From Cristatella mucedo (Eukaryota > Bryozoa > Phylactolaemata > Cristatellidae), in contig WPIO01000001.1 in NCBI GenBank assembly GCA_009760855.2, positions 22,674,001 to 22,738,000 of the forward strand: DNA of 64,000 nucleotides. Reading direction: 5' to 3'. The translations under genes were made by a program, and so were the position numbers. Below the pieces are notes generated by a model. It worked only from the letters and a program-made list of their open reading frames with translations. It did not search any database and was not told the DNA's origin. Position 1 is the stretch's first letter; every line of letters begins with the position of its first letter. Shown one piece after another: positions 40,136-53,300 of this stretch.

Positions 40136-40249
40136 GCAGCTTCGCTCTGGTAAAGCTCTCACGGGTTTTCAGCATACAGGAGAGTTTCTAATTTCATTTT
40201 ATTTGTCTTGCTGAATCTTACCGCTACGCTGCTTTAAAACCCTCAAGTC

Positions 40250-41173
40250 GGGGATACGCACGCACTCGACCTCGGGCGACCGTCGCGGGCCACAACGCGC
40301 CCTCCGCAAGCCCCGCCCAACAACCTCGTAGCTTCCCTCCGGCGAGGTCATGCGATCCGGCTGACACAGCGTAGTAGGCAGTGCAACTCAGAGAAAACGC
40401 TCTCAGATTGTTTCAAAAGATTATTTTTATCATTTATTTTTTAAGCTACTTGAAAAATAGTTGCTTTATAGCTACATCCTGGAACGCCTCGAAACGCTAA
40501 TTTGGTGTGACGTCATCGATATTTGCCGCTCAGACGGGTGCTCGGGAAAGGAAATGTTTGTGGGATAATGGGTGTTGACTGAGTGCTATCGAACCCGCTG
40601 GCTAGTGCGGAGGAAATGTGGTTCGGGAGTGGAGCTGACACAGTTTGAGGATACTGCGTAAGTATGCGGAAAGAGTTCTCGATAAGAGCGTCCTCCGGAT
40701 TAACGGCGTAACGAGACCGCAGTGTCCCAATGCACACAGCGGCTGCGGTCGCCTGGAGTGCAGACGGCCCGACGACGCGCAGTACGTCCATCGTTAACTG
40801 GCGAGGACAACTAAAGTTGTTCCGTGCTTGTTATGGGCGACCGCATTTAGCTGCGACTACATTTGCTCGAGTGCTCGCAATCGTTACCGCGGTCGGGTTT
40901 TTCTACGTAGCTGCCGTCAGTAGCGACTGAGCAGCTTTCCCGCGACCGAGCAGCTTTCCCGCGGCTGATGCACATGAATTCTGATTGCTGTGGCCTAGCA
41001 CCGCGGCTTCGTGATGCCTGTTCGTTGCATCGATGCCTCGCTTGCCACTTACATTGGACGTGCTGATGGTCGCTCGGTCTGCAGATGTGTCCTGGCAGCC
41101 GCCTGTTGCTAGCAGTTGCCGTTGATGCGGACAGCAGCCGCGACTTCGCTTCACCGTCATTCTTCAGAACACC
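40250..41173 (+). promoter_or_regulatory. Probable Smaug promoter and 5' UTR
   Basis: A GC-rich, CpG-containing stretch leads into the Smaug start codon. It includes a GC-box-like CCCCGCCC (about 40311-40318) and a full CRE palindrome TGACGTCA (40508-40515). No TATA box is clear, and 5' UTR introns cannot be excluded. Promoter function is inferred from position and composition. Confidence 0.45.
40513..40791 (-). CDS. Hypothetical ORF divergent from Smaug
   Basis: A 92-codon minus-strand ORF opens with an ATG in strong context (A at -3, G at +4) and begins MDVLRVVGPSALQATAAA. It sits head-to-head with Smaug in the GC-rich promoter region, and its stop overlaps the CRE palindrome. I do not recognise it. 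It could be the first exon of a divergent gene or a chance ORF in GC-rich DNA. Confidence 0.2.
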   Translation of the reverse strand: MDVLRVVGPSALQATAAAVCIGTLRSRYAVNPEDALIENSFRILTQYPQTVSAPLPNHISSALASGFDSTQSTPIIPQTFPFPSTRLSGKYR

Positions 41174-41384
41174 ATGTTGCGAACATCGGATCTGTTCAGA
41201 GACCAGGTGACCACTATGACCACGTGGTTTAATCAGTGGACCGAATGCGAGCAGACCGTGGCACTGTATTCCCTCATCAGGCAGCTCTCGGTGCTGCAGG
41301 CACGCTTCGTGGAACATTTGCTACAAGAGCAGGCCTCTTCCGACACGGAGCTGGATCATGCTGAGCATGCGGCCAACAGCTTAG
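41174..41384 (+). CDS. SAMD4: Smaug exon 1 (start codon)
   Basis: The ATG has A at -3. The 211-nt exon encodes [39 protein letters not shown] and the start of the A-N-S-L-G boundary, ending at GTAAGT in phase 1. This matches the FRDQV...[12 protein letters not shown] opening of Smaug proteins with a short 6-residue N-terminal extension. Confidence 0.93.
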
Positions 41385-44300
41385 GTAAGTGGAAGAATAC
41401 ACGGTTGATGCTCTGACTGTTCGTCGAGTTGCTGAATGAACTGCCGTTTTGCTATCCAAGTACTCGGTGCCTGCACTGGCTGCTAAATGTCATGACTTTG
41501 ACTTTGCATTCTGTCGGCGACGGTCCTCAGTGCGATTATTCCGTTTTCGTTTAAAGCAACTACCCTTAGCGGCACGTGTGCTGTTCCTAATGCTTAAGAA
41601 GTAATGTACTCCAAATTATTAGAAGTGTGCAACTAAAATGCATCACTGTTCCCGATACAGGTTAGCAGTCGGTCCTGCTTCTGGTATCGGTCCACCGATG
41701 GTTAGTTTTTTAAGCGGGAGACCTGCCGATGCCACCTTGAGGATGGAAATAAGGAAAAGCTACTCATTGTACCAGTATATTCTGTAGTCTTTCGGTCCTG
41801 AATGTTCCGACTTAGCTCACCGTCCCATTGACTTAACCTACTTGAGCATATCATACATTCCCCTTGCCTATCCATGAAAGTTGTGCACAGGCAGTCACAG
41901 CTCACGATGTGTGTGCTCTAAAGTGCACTAGTCCACAGTGCTTTCGTTTTCACCTGCGTGTTACATAGCTGCTTTTCCTGCATATGGAATACCACTTTTG
42001 TCCTGGGTCGGTTACTTCAACGAAGCTCACTTACGTGTGTACCATGTGTCATGAAGCCTTTTTAGTGGCTGATATCTTATTCGCTGCTGATTTTCAGCTA
42101 ACCGAATGAGCCGGCTTATATTCCTTGGACTAAATGCTGTTACGAGCATACAGGTCAATACCGTGCTGCATGCTTCTCTTCCTATGCCATGTATTCTTGA
42201 AACACTTATATTGAAGCCCAAGTCTTACTTTCACTGTCTCTTACTTGCCGCGCCTTCAAAAACAAAAGAGCATATTCTAGACTCTACTTGCCGGGTACAA
42301 TTGACATGCTTAGGGTGACCGAAAAGCAGCCGTCAAAAAAGAAGCCATTAAAGCCAGTCACCTAGAAGCCGGGTTTTGGATAGATTTGGGATTGTTGTTC
42401 CCGGCTGCCAAGGTTGCAGCATTACTACTAATCGGATTTATGAAGTTTTTTGGTTTAACCCTCCCCTCTCTCCCTGGCACATCACGATCTTGTGCATTCA
42501 TATTTTGGAATTGTTGGGAACTGTTGATTGGTGTGCTTCACCCCACCTCAGGCTTTGCGGTCCTGTGTTGCCTGCTTCCCTTCTCATCTTTGCCTTATTG
42601 TAAGCCCTTTCTGTGCATGATGTCTCCGGTGGCCAGCATCCATGCCCGATTGATTGTATTTCATTGGCCTTCTTGCAGGACCCACACTTGAGAGCTGTAA
42701 ATTGATTTGCAGACTTGGCTTTTGCAACGGTCTGAGCTCTAGCATTAGATGGGAACAGGCCTTGGGGGTGTGTGCTGCTGGCTCTGATTTTCAGTTCTCA
42801 TAGTAAAGCTCCATTACTTAGAGTTATGGACTGGGGGGGGGTTGCCTGCCAGATTATCCTGGTTGAAGTGAGCTGAGAGACCAATGAGTGCCCAGCCTGT
42901 ACCAGCCACTGGAGCTGGGAGCAGTTCTGGTATGGCCACCGAGCCAGCTAGACACAGGTAGCTGCCGATGTCCTGGGCAGGACCTGGTATTCTAGACTAT
43001 GGCAGTGCTGCTGAGGTGCGTGTGTCACCGGCACTGCTACTTGTATAGGACGGATATGACGGTCGAATTTATGGTGGCTTGTTAGTGAACCCAACCGGTT
43101 AAGGTTAGTAATGGCACCACCCAGCATCGGCTAGCCTGGCTGAGAGAGGCCCTAGCGAGGTGCATTCTTAGGCCCATCGTCTATGCTTTAGAGATTAGCT
43201 ATGATTAACAGCAACTCCGGTTTGTCTCGGTTGGGGGATGTAGTCAAGCGGTTGAGGGGTGTAGTCAAGTGAGCTTGTACCGACCTCAGTGGCCAAAGAG
43301 GGTTAGGCATTGTCTGTGCGCCCAACGTCGTATACATATGTGCCTCTGCCGGTGTTGTTGACAGCATTCAGGCTACCACAAGTTGTAGTTTTGGAAGTTC
43401 GGCTCTGGCGTGTCTCTGCAGACTTGGTTTGCAGGTGTTGGTATTGTTCGAACATGCCCGTGTGTATGTATTTACGCTTGGGTATACTTGTTGGTCGACA
43501 CGTTGCCAAGGGCACATTCAGTAGCTGCCCTAGCCGTTGTCAAGGAGTGGTTCCTGAGGGGCTTGTCATCCCTTACCTGACGGCAGAGTCTGTTTCTTTT
43601 GTGTAAACACTGGTCTTGTGCTTGGAGCGGCTGGGTACACAATTAGCCTAAGATCGTCCATTATGAGAGAAGCTTGAGAAGCCTATGCACTTCTCCCTCC
43701 TTCTCCCGCCCCCTTATCCACTGCATGAGTGGTGGGCCTGCTTGCTGCATGCGGTGGTGGTGGTGGTGCACCGAAGTGGTGCTCGAGTTACGTTGCTGTC
43801 TTTCTGTGCTGGCTGCCCTGCTTGCAGCTTGCATATGCTGCTTGTCCCTTCTGCCACTACCCCACCTACCTCTCACCCCGTATTCCGGCTGCTTCTGGTG
43901 ACTCTACCGTGTTGCGTTGTGCCATTCCAGATTTTGTCAGTCGTCTTGCTGCCGAGTCGCCGCAGACAGAGGGCATCTTGGAGCGTCTCCTTCTTTATTT
44001 TCCTCTCCTGTATCCTGGTAACGACTCAGTGAAGGCCGAGTACCTCAAGATCATACCCCGGGTGTTGGTGCATGCCATCGAGAGTGGTAGCTCGGATGAG
44101 CCCTGTCGCCAGCTACTCACGTATGCCCTGATTCATCCTGCGGTCACTGTGTCAGAAAGGTAGCCTTCTGCTGCTGCTGGTGGTTGCTGCTGCCGACAAG
44201 CGCTCTCGCACCAGCTGCAATCCCGGACAGAAGAAGCAGCTTCCCCAGCGCTTTCTGCTCTGATATTGTATTTTGCTATTTTGTATAATTACTTACATGC

Positions 44301-47300
44301 CTTGAATATGCGCTTTCCCGACAGACGTGTGCACGTACGTTCATGCTCAAGTGACCAGCCTTGCTTTCTGCCGCATTTAGAACTCAGTTCACAGCACTTC
44401 TCGACAAGCTCCAGGAACAATTCACACGAAAGATTGCTCAGTCACAGATGTCGCAGTGTAACCTGCGACGCTTATCGACTTATCTTCAGCACCTGGACGA
44501 TGCCATAAGCCTAGTCGGATCTGCGGGCCAGAAAACCACAGGGTCAGCGCAGCAGGGCTCGCAGGCCTACCCGTGTAATGGAAGCTGGCTGGCCAGCACC
44601 CCATCAAAAGGTGAGATTTGTAACTGCTCTCAATGGTGCTATTGTGCTTTGGCAGTACCAAGTGTGTGCAAATATTGATTAGGTAATGCTTGCTGGCATC
44701 GAGGAGTGCCGAGCCACCCCGGTTGCCACCTTATGATAGCAAGTAGGCTCATGGGGGACCAATCTCTTTGAACTATGCTCCGACATAGCCCTCAACTAAG
44801 CCACTGAAATTGTATTAAATTATACTAGTCTCACCTCTTCTCTCTAGTATACTGTCATGTTTCTGTACATATTATTTCACAGCTAGTTCACAAGTCAACT
44901 TTGATGACGATATGGTCGGTGATGCTGATGCTGGGCTGCTGATGGAGTCACGTCACCATAATCCCCTTCATGCCACTGCATCAGCGCCATGTAAGTTAAA
45001 TGATACACCGACTGCTCTTCTGTGCAGTATAGCCACTGCCCTGCAGCATTGCTTTCTAGCTTTATTGCAAAGATGCCTGTTATATTTTTTCGGGTTTTTT
45101 GTTTTTGAAGCTTCTTTGTCATAGCAAGTACAGTAACTTATTTACTGCTGTTCTGTTGGCAGCATGGTCGAAGTAATTTGTGCCAGCATCGTGTATTGAT
45201 CACATTAAATGATAATGCCACAGTTATTAGCGATTCTTAACTGTGGATTGACTTATAAAAAACCGGAGGGGTATTTTGTTAAGCTGTATTGATAAGCAAT
45301 CGCGAGTGCTTAACCGAACTCGTGAATGGCGCCCAATGGGAGAGAAAGCGAGCTTTGAGTGGGGTTGAATGGAAACTGAACAATGTCAAATTTTACTTTG
45401 TGCAGTTGGCTTTTTTAATTCTGTAGTAAATATGCAAACAGGCATGGCAGTTATATTGTTTATAGTTACTCCCACGGTGTGATCTTTCAGAACTTGCTTC
45501 GTTAAGTGAAAAATGACTTAAATGTAAGCTGTCATTTCCTTTTTTCCTTTTCATTGGCTTTGATCTGGGGTCCCTATAATTTGAAGATGAACCTTTAGGT
45601 CACATTAGCTGCATCTTGTACCTGTCAATCATATTGATTCATTGTTTGCACAGTCTGTTCACGAAGCCTTGTTGCTCTTGACGAAATCACAGATGCCAGT
45701 GCTGTATATGTTGACACCGGTGTTGCTTATGACTAGTGTATGCGTGGTAGGGTTCATAGGTGGTAGGGATTCACCAGCGCTCATACATTGAACAAGTCAT
45801 ATTTTGAACAGTTAATTAACCCTTTGAAATTTACTCTCCATAGTTATGCAGTTGTTGAGAATATAAAAAAATCAAGGGATGCATGACAATGGAGAGTCAC
45901 CTCTTGCAAGTAACTTCTTGACATACTCAGCCTGCCAATGGCTCATGGTAAAGCCCGACTGCATACACCTTCCGAAGCCAATCGGACTTAAGCTCTAAAA
46001 CGCCCTTGTTTCTTAGGTGCATTAGATACTTTACTTGGCACCTCTTTGCCAGCGGAGGTACCCGGCGCACCGACTTTTTCATAACCCCGATTGTTTACCT
46101 ACAAAGTGGACTCACTGCCGATGGCTGGCTTGTTGTCGTTTGTCAGAAATAAAAACACCATAGTAATGGCCTAGAACAATTTTCTACCTTGAAACTGGAG
46201 GTCGTATGTGTTATACTTGCTGTCTCATTAACTTACTTGCTGTACAAACGGCTCGAAATTCTTTGCAGGCTCCAATGTGCATGGGGGATAGGCTATTTTT
46301 GCACTTACTGACTTCACCGCCTGCATGGAACTGCTCATATTGCGCTCTCCTGCCAAAGCAAACATGACTGAACTAAACAGCAAATAAAAGGCCATGGGTC
46401 TACGCAACTTGAAGGTGGTGCAGAAGCATGATACTACCAAGTGAACTTTCGGTTACGATCTTAAAAGGGTATTTTCTGGTTGGTAGCTTAGACGTGTTAC
46501 CGTGCTCTTGCCGGCTACACAACCACAAAAAGAGTTGACTGCCTACTGAAGCTGGCCTCACTAGGTCAAAGGATAGCCCCACTTCGAGCAAGCTCTCTTG
46601 AAGTCCTTAGAAGAGGCCACCGTAAAGCTGTAAGTGGTGATTAGTGTTTTGTATGTCTAGAACCTAAATACTAGAGAGTTATATAATACAGCCCCCAAAT
46701 CAACTGTACGTGTATAACATAAAAATTTCAGATAACTTGTATTCTTAAGCTATTGGGCCCAGCCATATCTGGGCTGATTGGCCGAGCCGATGACCCTCGA
46801 TATGCAGGTCAGTCAGGCTAGGTTCCAGCGAGGTCGAGATTGGTACGGCCATCACCTTCAAGTGCAAGCAGCTCTTGGGCCACCTGAGCAATACCTGCAA
46901 GTCGATACGTTCGCCGAGTGGCTGTCGATCCTCGACAACGAGAGACACGACGTCGTCGACGGGCCGCTCGACATTGTGGACGAGGACGCACCAGTTCGAC
47001 CGACGTATCGAGGTCGGCGTGGAGCTGCATATCGATGGCGTCCCGTTCTCGGAGAAGCCGGACGTACTGGTGCACCAGTAGTGCTAGGTCGTATAGTTTG
47101 AATAAAGAGTGGCACACAACGAGAGAAATAGCAAATTAGTATCGGCAATCGCAGCTACTAATTAGCCAACGACTAGGGAAAACCTACATGCCCACTTTAA
47201 AGCCGGTGACTGGAGCTGTGTTCTATGGACCGACGAAAGTAAATTCCTTACTCGTGGAGGTAGCAAACGGGGACGTTTTTCAGCTGTAGGAAAGGTGATG

Positions 47301-50300
47301 AAGCACAAAGAAATACTGCCCTACTGCTTACAGTTCCAAGTTCAAGTATGGTGGTAGAAGAGAGCTTGTTGTTGTCAGGTTTTTCGGCTTCTAGCTGCAG
47401 ACTCTTCACGACCTTAACGGGATTATGGATAGGAAAGTGTTCACATATGTCATCCAAAATGTAGGATTGACCTGTGCCAGACTAATGTGTTGAGGACTCT
47501 GTTTGGCTGTCGGATGACTCAAAGCATACTGTTAGGGTAACAGGTCACTTCTTAGCAGGCTCAGAGCCCTTAGTAGGCCAAGCCAATCCTGCCCTATCGA
47601 GAATCCACGGGTCAGATTTGAGCTCTCACTTACAGCAGAGAACTGTTTCTCACAGTCTCCCGAGCAAGGTTTTGGTTGGCATAAGAGACTATGAGATTGC
47701 GTAACTCTGAATTCTGGGCCGAAAGCTGACCGATTCAATGCTGCTGCAAATACAGAAAGTTGTAAAGAATGGGGGTTTTCCTACCCCGACCCCCTATCGG
47801 TGTAAGTGTCCGTTTGTGCATGTATACTCTTGGTTCTCTTTTAATATGAAGTATTCAAACGCATTATGGTCATGTTTTCAGTGTTGCTAGAAGAGGATTT
47901 ATCGACTGAGGTGATGCCTGTTTGTTGGAGGTATCCACCAGCCTTCGAAAATACTTTTGCGTTTGGGTGTATATAGCAAACCTGTATTAGGAGACTCGTT
48001 AAATGGAAATACCCCACATTTCTCCGAAATAACAAGCGTTGCATGGTCTCCCTATCCATATACATTGTGTGATAGCTGTATGCATCGATGTTGTAAGAGC
48101 AGAGAGCTAAATTTCCCTGTGCTCCACAACTTAAAGGGTCTAAAACCAACGATTGGGCTGCTGCTATCATTCGTATGGAACCGTGGAGACATACTGATGA
48201 TACCCCATATGTAGCCACAAAGTATGAGAAGACATAGGCCGTGAAGAGAGTGCATACAGCCGGGTGCAGCAACGATCATTTAATCGTCGTGAGATTGAAA
48301 TACTTTCCTAGTGAGCTGCCTTGCCGGACAAGCAGTTAATAATATTAGTGTGAAGCTATTACATGTACCACCTGCTGGGGCAGTGTTTAGTTACTATTGC
48401 GAGACCACGATATTGTTATGTACCCCCCTCCCCCTCCGCACAGTTTTTCGGAAGGGCAAGCTAGTGCGTCCACACATGAGCACACACGCACACACTAACA
48501 AATACCTGCTGAAAATTCAGTTTGAAAATTAAGGACCGTGCTTATAAGCGTATAGCTGTGCAAAAGCTCCGAGGATATGCCTCACCGACCTACTGACCCT
48601 CTAAGGCTTGACTCTCCCTGTCATGATCAATATTTGTATCCATTCCAGTGAGAGATAATCCTCACAGCGGTAAAAGACTTAATTTAGTAGCATGCTGATC
48701 GACGGTCTGCTCATCGCTATTTCTTAATGTAATGCACAATTCAGCGTTCAATTTCAGCAATCATAGTGTTTGTTGTATCTGCCTTGCAAATTTGGCAATT
48801 ATCTCCCCTATTTAACTCGGCTGTATTCGAAATTCTGTAAATTGATAGGGCCATAAGTAGGATTGCAGCACAGTGGCACGACGACTGACTCATGATTTTT
48901 GTGGCAAAATTATCCAGCAGCAATGGCACAAAGCCTGTGCACGTTACAAAGTAATTGTTATTAAACGTAAACCTATAGAGCACGTCATTATCGTACTTTA
49001 TGGTTACTTATTAGTTAGTCCGCCCTTGGTTTTTGTGAGCTCCTGCACCCGGCCGAGCATGGAAGCAGTCAGCCACTAATAGGTGTGTGGGGTATATTGT
49101 CCTATAGACTTCGAAGCACCTTAAGCAGGGTATTTGCACTGGTTTTATGTTTTGCTGGGATCGCATCTTCCCCCCCCCCATCTAGGTCATTCCATGGGTG
49201 CTTGATGAAATTCAAATTCTCACAGACTTGGCCCGGCTAGGACCTCGTCAGCTCTGTCGGCAAAATTATGTTCGACCCACTTTTCAGTATCACTTAGTGT
49301 CGCTATCCTGCAGATAAATGAGGTCGGTTAACAGTCGCCGGGTGCGTGCAATGCCAATGTTTTGCTGAGCGTTTTGACATCAGCACTGTCGTGTAGTGCT
49401 TCGATAACTTGGCCCGAAAGAGCCCGAAACCATGATTCTGGCACAACCGGACATGATGACTGTTGAATAGGGTCAGCATATTAGCCATGTACCTTGCGAT
49501 AACAAGGTTGCACTCTTAATTAAACTCTGCGGATGCAGGGCCTGGGCCATTTAAGGCCAGAGGCAACCATCATCGCTGTTTGTATCTGCAGGCAACGATT
49601 TAGTGTGTGCCTGCATTAGCATCGTGAGCATACTAGATGTCGTGTGAGGATGCAGCCTGCCCGGGCTCTGTATATTTCAGCCTGTTGGGATGCCTTTGTG
49701 CAGTTATCTGACCTGTGACCTTTGTTGTGCCTGCCATTAATATCCTGCCGTGCTGCCTGAATACCAGGCCACCATGCATGCCTGCCTGAGACTCCTGCTG
49801 CTGCTGCTCCTGCAGGTGGCTCCTTAACCAGCTCCGTTCCACGCGAGCCTGGCGGCCAAAGCGTTTTGCCCGGTGCCCGACATACGCCACTGTCTCGCAC
49901 CGTCTCCGGTGCAGCGCCTCGGACTAGCAAGAGTGTCACGTGGACTGGTCAGGCAAGCCCGGTGACCAGCTGGCTTCAGTCGCAGCAGTCCGGTGGCCAC
50001 AGCGGTGGCTTCGGGAGCAGGCAGCGCGAGCTGGTGTCACCTCGAAGTAGCCTGTCGTCGACCTCGGACACGAGCGATCGGCAGGATGATGACGATGACA
50101 GCAGCGTGGCGGCTGCAGCAACGGCCGACTTGCAGCCGCCGTCCGCAGCGGCTGCCTCCTGCGGGTCGACTGCGACGCTGCGGTGCACATACACTGAAGA
50201 GGGCAGCGGCATGCGGGGTAGGGAGCGTGCCTCCAAACTGGGCAGCAGAGCCTCGTGGCTGTCTGCTTGCTGTCGTAGGGAGCGTGCCTCCAAACTGGGC

Positions 50301-53300
50301 AGCAGAGCCTCGTGGCTGACTGCTTGCTGTCGTCATGCAGCTCTTTCCTGTTTGGTGCAGCGGTACTGTTGCAACGCCTCGAAGCGCCTGCGTGCACATA
50401 TCTAAAGCTATGATCGACACTCATTTGTAGATTTCCCTGCTTGGCTTAAGGCACTGCGTCTGCACAAGTACAGCAGCCTATTTGCCACAGTCACTTACGA
50501 CGATATGCTTCGTGTGGATGAAAAGTGGCTTGAGACTCGGGTAATTATCACAGTGCCCGTACTGCCACTAAGTAGGGTTCTTTAGACCACTCTTGTCGGC
50601 TTGTTGTCCCGAATGCATTGCTTGCGCGGGCTACTTTTGTTGTGGCAGCAGTGGAGTGCCGCCGTCGTTGTCGAATCACGTACTCAGCATTACCGGTGTT
50701 TGCATCCACCGATGTGCCAGAGCCTTGATCTTGGGGTCGCACCTGGCCAGTATTCAATTTAGTGGCTGCTTGCAGCCGTTTTCTGCTTCTCGTCGTTTTG
50801 TCTTGCTGTCAGATCGTGTTCTTTTTCTGCACATACTGCTTTGCGGTGCTTATGTCATTTGTATGTATTTTCCTTGCCAGGGTGTGACCAAGGGTGCACG
50901 GCACAAACTGGCAGCAAGCATTGCCAAACTGCGCGAGCGGCCAGCAATGCTTCGTAGCATCGAACAGGTAGGATAGTCGTCACTTTTCAGCTCCTGTCCA
51001 CCCACCTTTTGGCTTGTCAAGTTGTTGTGAGCATTCGTCTGTCTCGCAGAGCATTGTGTGCACCTGACTTCAGCCTGGCGGCACGCCTGGTTTGATCGAG
51101 CTTGACTCGATTTGGTTCTTAAAGGAAGTGCTTCGAGGCTCCAACCTCAGACACTGGCTGACGGAGCTGAGGAGCATTATTGCGACTCCGATGAAGCCAT
51201 TCAACAGCGTTCCTTCGGCACCTGCAGCTGGGAATGCTGCAGCAGCCGTGCAGCTACTCTCGGCTTCGTCAAGCCCACCACCGGACCCGGCAAAGCAGCA
51301 GCTGGCTTCCGAGAGCATAGAGAACGGAGTGCTGCTGGTCGTGCCAGGCGATGACAGGTCTGCAAGCCCGCAGCATGCAACAGCAGAGCCATCAGCCGGA
51401 AGTCCGTCCGGCGAATCGTCTGCTGGCGCTAGCGCCTTATCCAGCACCGAGCAGGACGACATTGCTGGTCTTTTCGCCCGAGTGATGGCACGAAGTAAGT
51501 ACTGCTGCAGATTGTATCCCGACGGATCCCAAGATGTAGTCAGACAGATCGTTGGAGTTGTATCCGATGCTGACTGGCAGGCTCGGCTCGAGTTTCTTGC
51601 GTTTTTGCTCGTCGGTGTCGATTAAGTAGCCCGTGCTCATTCATCTGTATGAGCTATGGCTGTACTCCGGCATGACAAGCTTACAAGGAGCAGAGTGATG
51701 TGTGGGTCTGAAACCACTTCGTTATAGTCCCAAGGTAGGACCTTGGCGGGCATGGTTTGATTCATACTGTATGGGGTTGCATACATACAGGCAGTTGACC
51801 GCTAAGAGATTCGTAGCCTGTTGTCTCGGTCGCAGACCAGCCTCACCTCCCCCTTTTTTCTGGATGTCTTGCTTATGGACTGCTCTGATGTGTGCCTTGA
51901 TCGTCGAGAGTGCTGTCAATCTGCCGTGATATCAGCTGAGAGTGAGTTTGTCCCTAAGTCTTCAATCGCAGCATCAGGGCATAGGTGTCGTTATATATCT
52001 GATCTTGCCGTCGTCTCACCACTCCACATGTAGAAGAAGCTCGCATTGCCACTTGATAACGATTCCTAGCAATGCGCCTGGCTTCGGAGCTGCTGGTTTA
52101 TCCTAACTGCGAGCCGAGGATCCTTTTCATTCACCTGGCTTTTGCTGCTGCTGCTGCTGCTGCTGCTGCTGTGCCTTATCAGTCTCGAGCTGAGGATGGC
52201 AGCCGACCTGCTAAACCTGAATTGCAAACATGCTTTCTAAGCTGCCCAAAAGTTGCCTGTAGCAAGTGAGAATTACTGAAAGCCGACCGTTTTACCGAAT
52301 CGAGCAGGCATCGAGGCATCATTAAACAAGACCTAGGACTTCACATACGTGAACAAGTGTGAAGTTATCAGATAAGACTGCTCAGTAAAGTCAAGGTCAG
52401 GTGGTCCAACAGCCTCATTCGTACAGCAACAGGAAAGCCATGGCAGCTATCGCCCTGTTTGCAGCAGGCAGTAAAGGATTGTCTGCTGCATGACTTGAGC
52501 CCACGACCTGGGATGTAAAGAGCAAGCACTTTGACCCCTTGACTAAGGCCTAAGAGCAATACAGTCGAAATAGGCATAGTATCTTTGAACAGTGCAGAAT
52601 AAGAAGCGAATTGCATTTGGCAGCCTTTGGTGGCAGAAGTGGAGGTCTAAGTTGCTTGGTCCAGGCCAAGTTGCACGTGCTGTAGCTGCTTAACTTGTCA
52701 GGGTATTTGTGTCTGACCATTCTTAAAGAAGCCAAGCTTCGATGTCTTGTCGAATGCTAATGAAAATCCGGTCGTAAAAGCACTGCTGTAAAAGTGTGTC
52801 GTGAGATGATAATGAATGATAGGCTCTTTATTTGTTTACTGTCTTGTGAGTTCAACGTCAATACTTCACGTTAAGCTCTTAGAAGACTTTCTGGCCAGGC
52901 TACAGTCATGCTAGGTTTTCCATCATGATGCCATCACTGCTCGAGCCTTGAAAAGGTGCTTCCACTGCATCGTTAGAGCATAAAGCCGAGTTTACACTGG
53001 CGAACCTTTGGAGTCGAGACGTCCATGAATTTGTCTTGGGTGCAATCTGGAGTCGAATAAGCCATGTCTACATTGTATAATGGTTTAGAATCAAGACCAG
53101 TGTCGTTGTTGCGCTGTTGGTGGACTATTTGCTCTGACTTGTCAACAAGAGATATCGGAAATTTGGAGGTCGTAAATGTTCTCGTTTGACCGCAAATGGA
53201 AATGGAGTAGCGGCTATTCATGGACACGTATCTGCCACTCTTTACATTTTTAATGTATCTGTGGAAAAATGGGTTGTACCCAAGTCCTTCAAACCGGCCA

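Noticed and set aside
40847-41317. 156-codon minus ORF overlapping Smaug exon 1
   Set aside because: Antisense shadow of the conserved Smaug first exon and GC-rich 5' region.
43661-44032. Overlapping ORFs before Smaug exon 2
   Set aside because: They run through the pyrimidine-rich intron end and the exon in wrong frames; only the Smaug frame is conserved.
49592-49660. Candidate extra Smaug exon after acceptor ATCTGCAG
   Set aside because: In the required phase it reaches a stop within 20 codons, whereas the acceptor at 49815 joins directly in frame.
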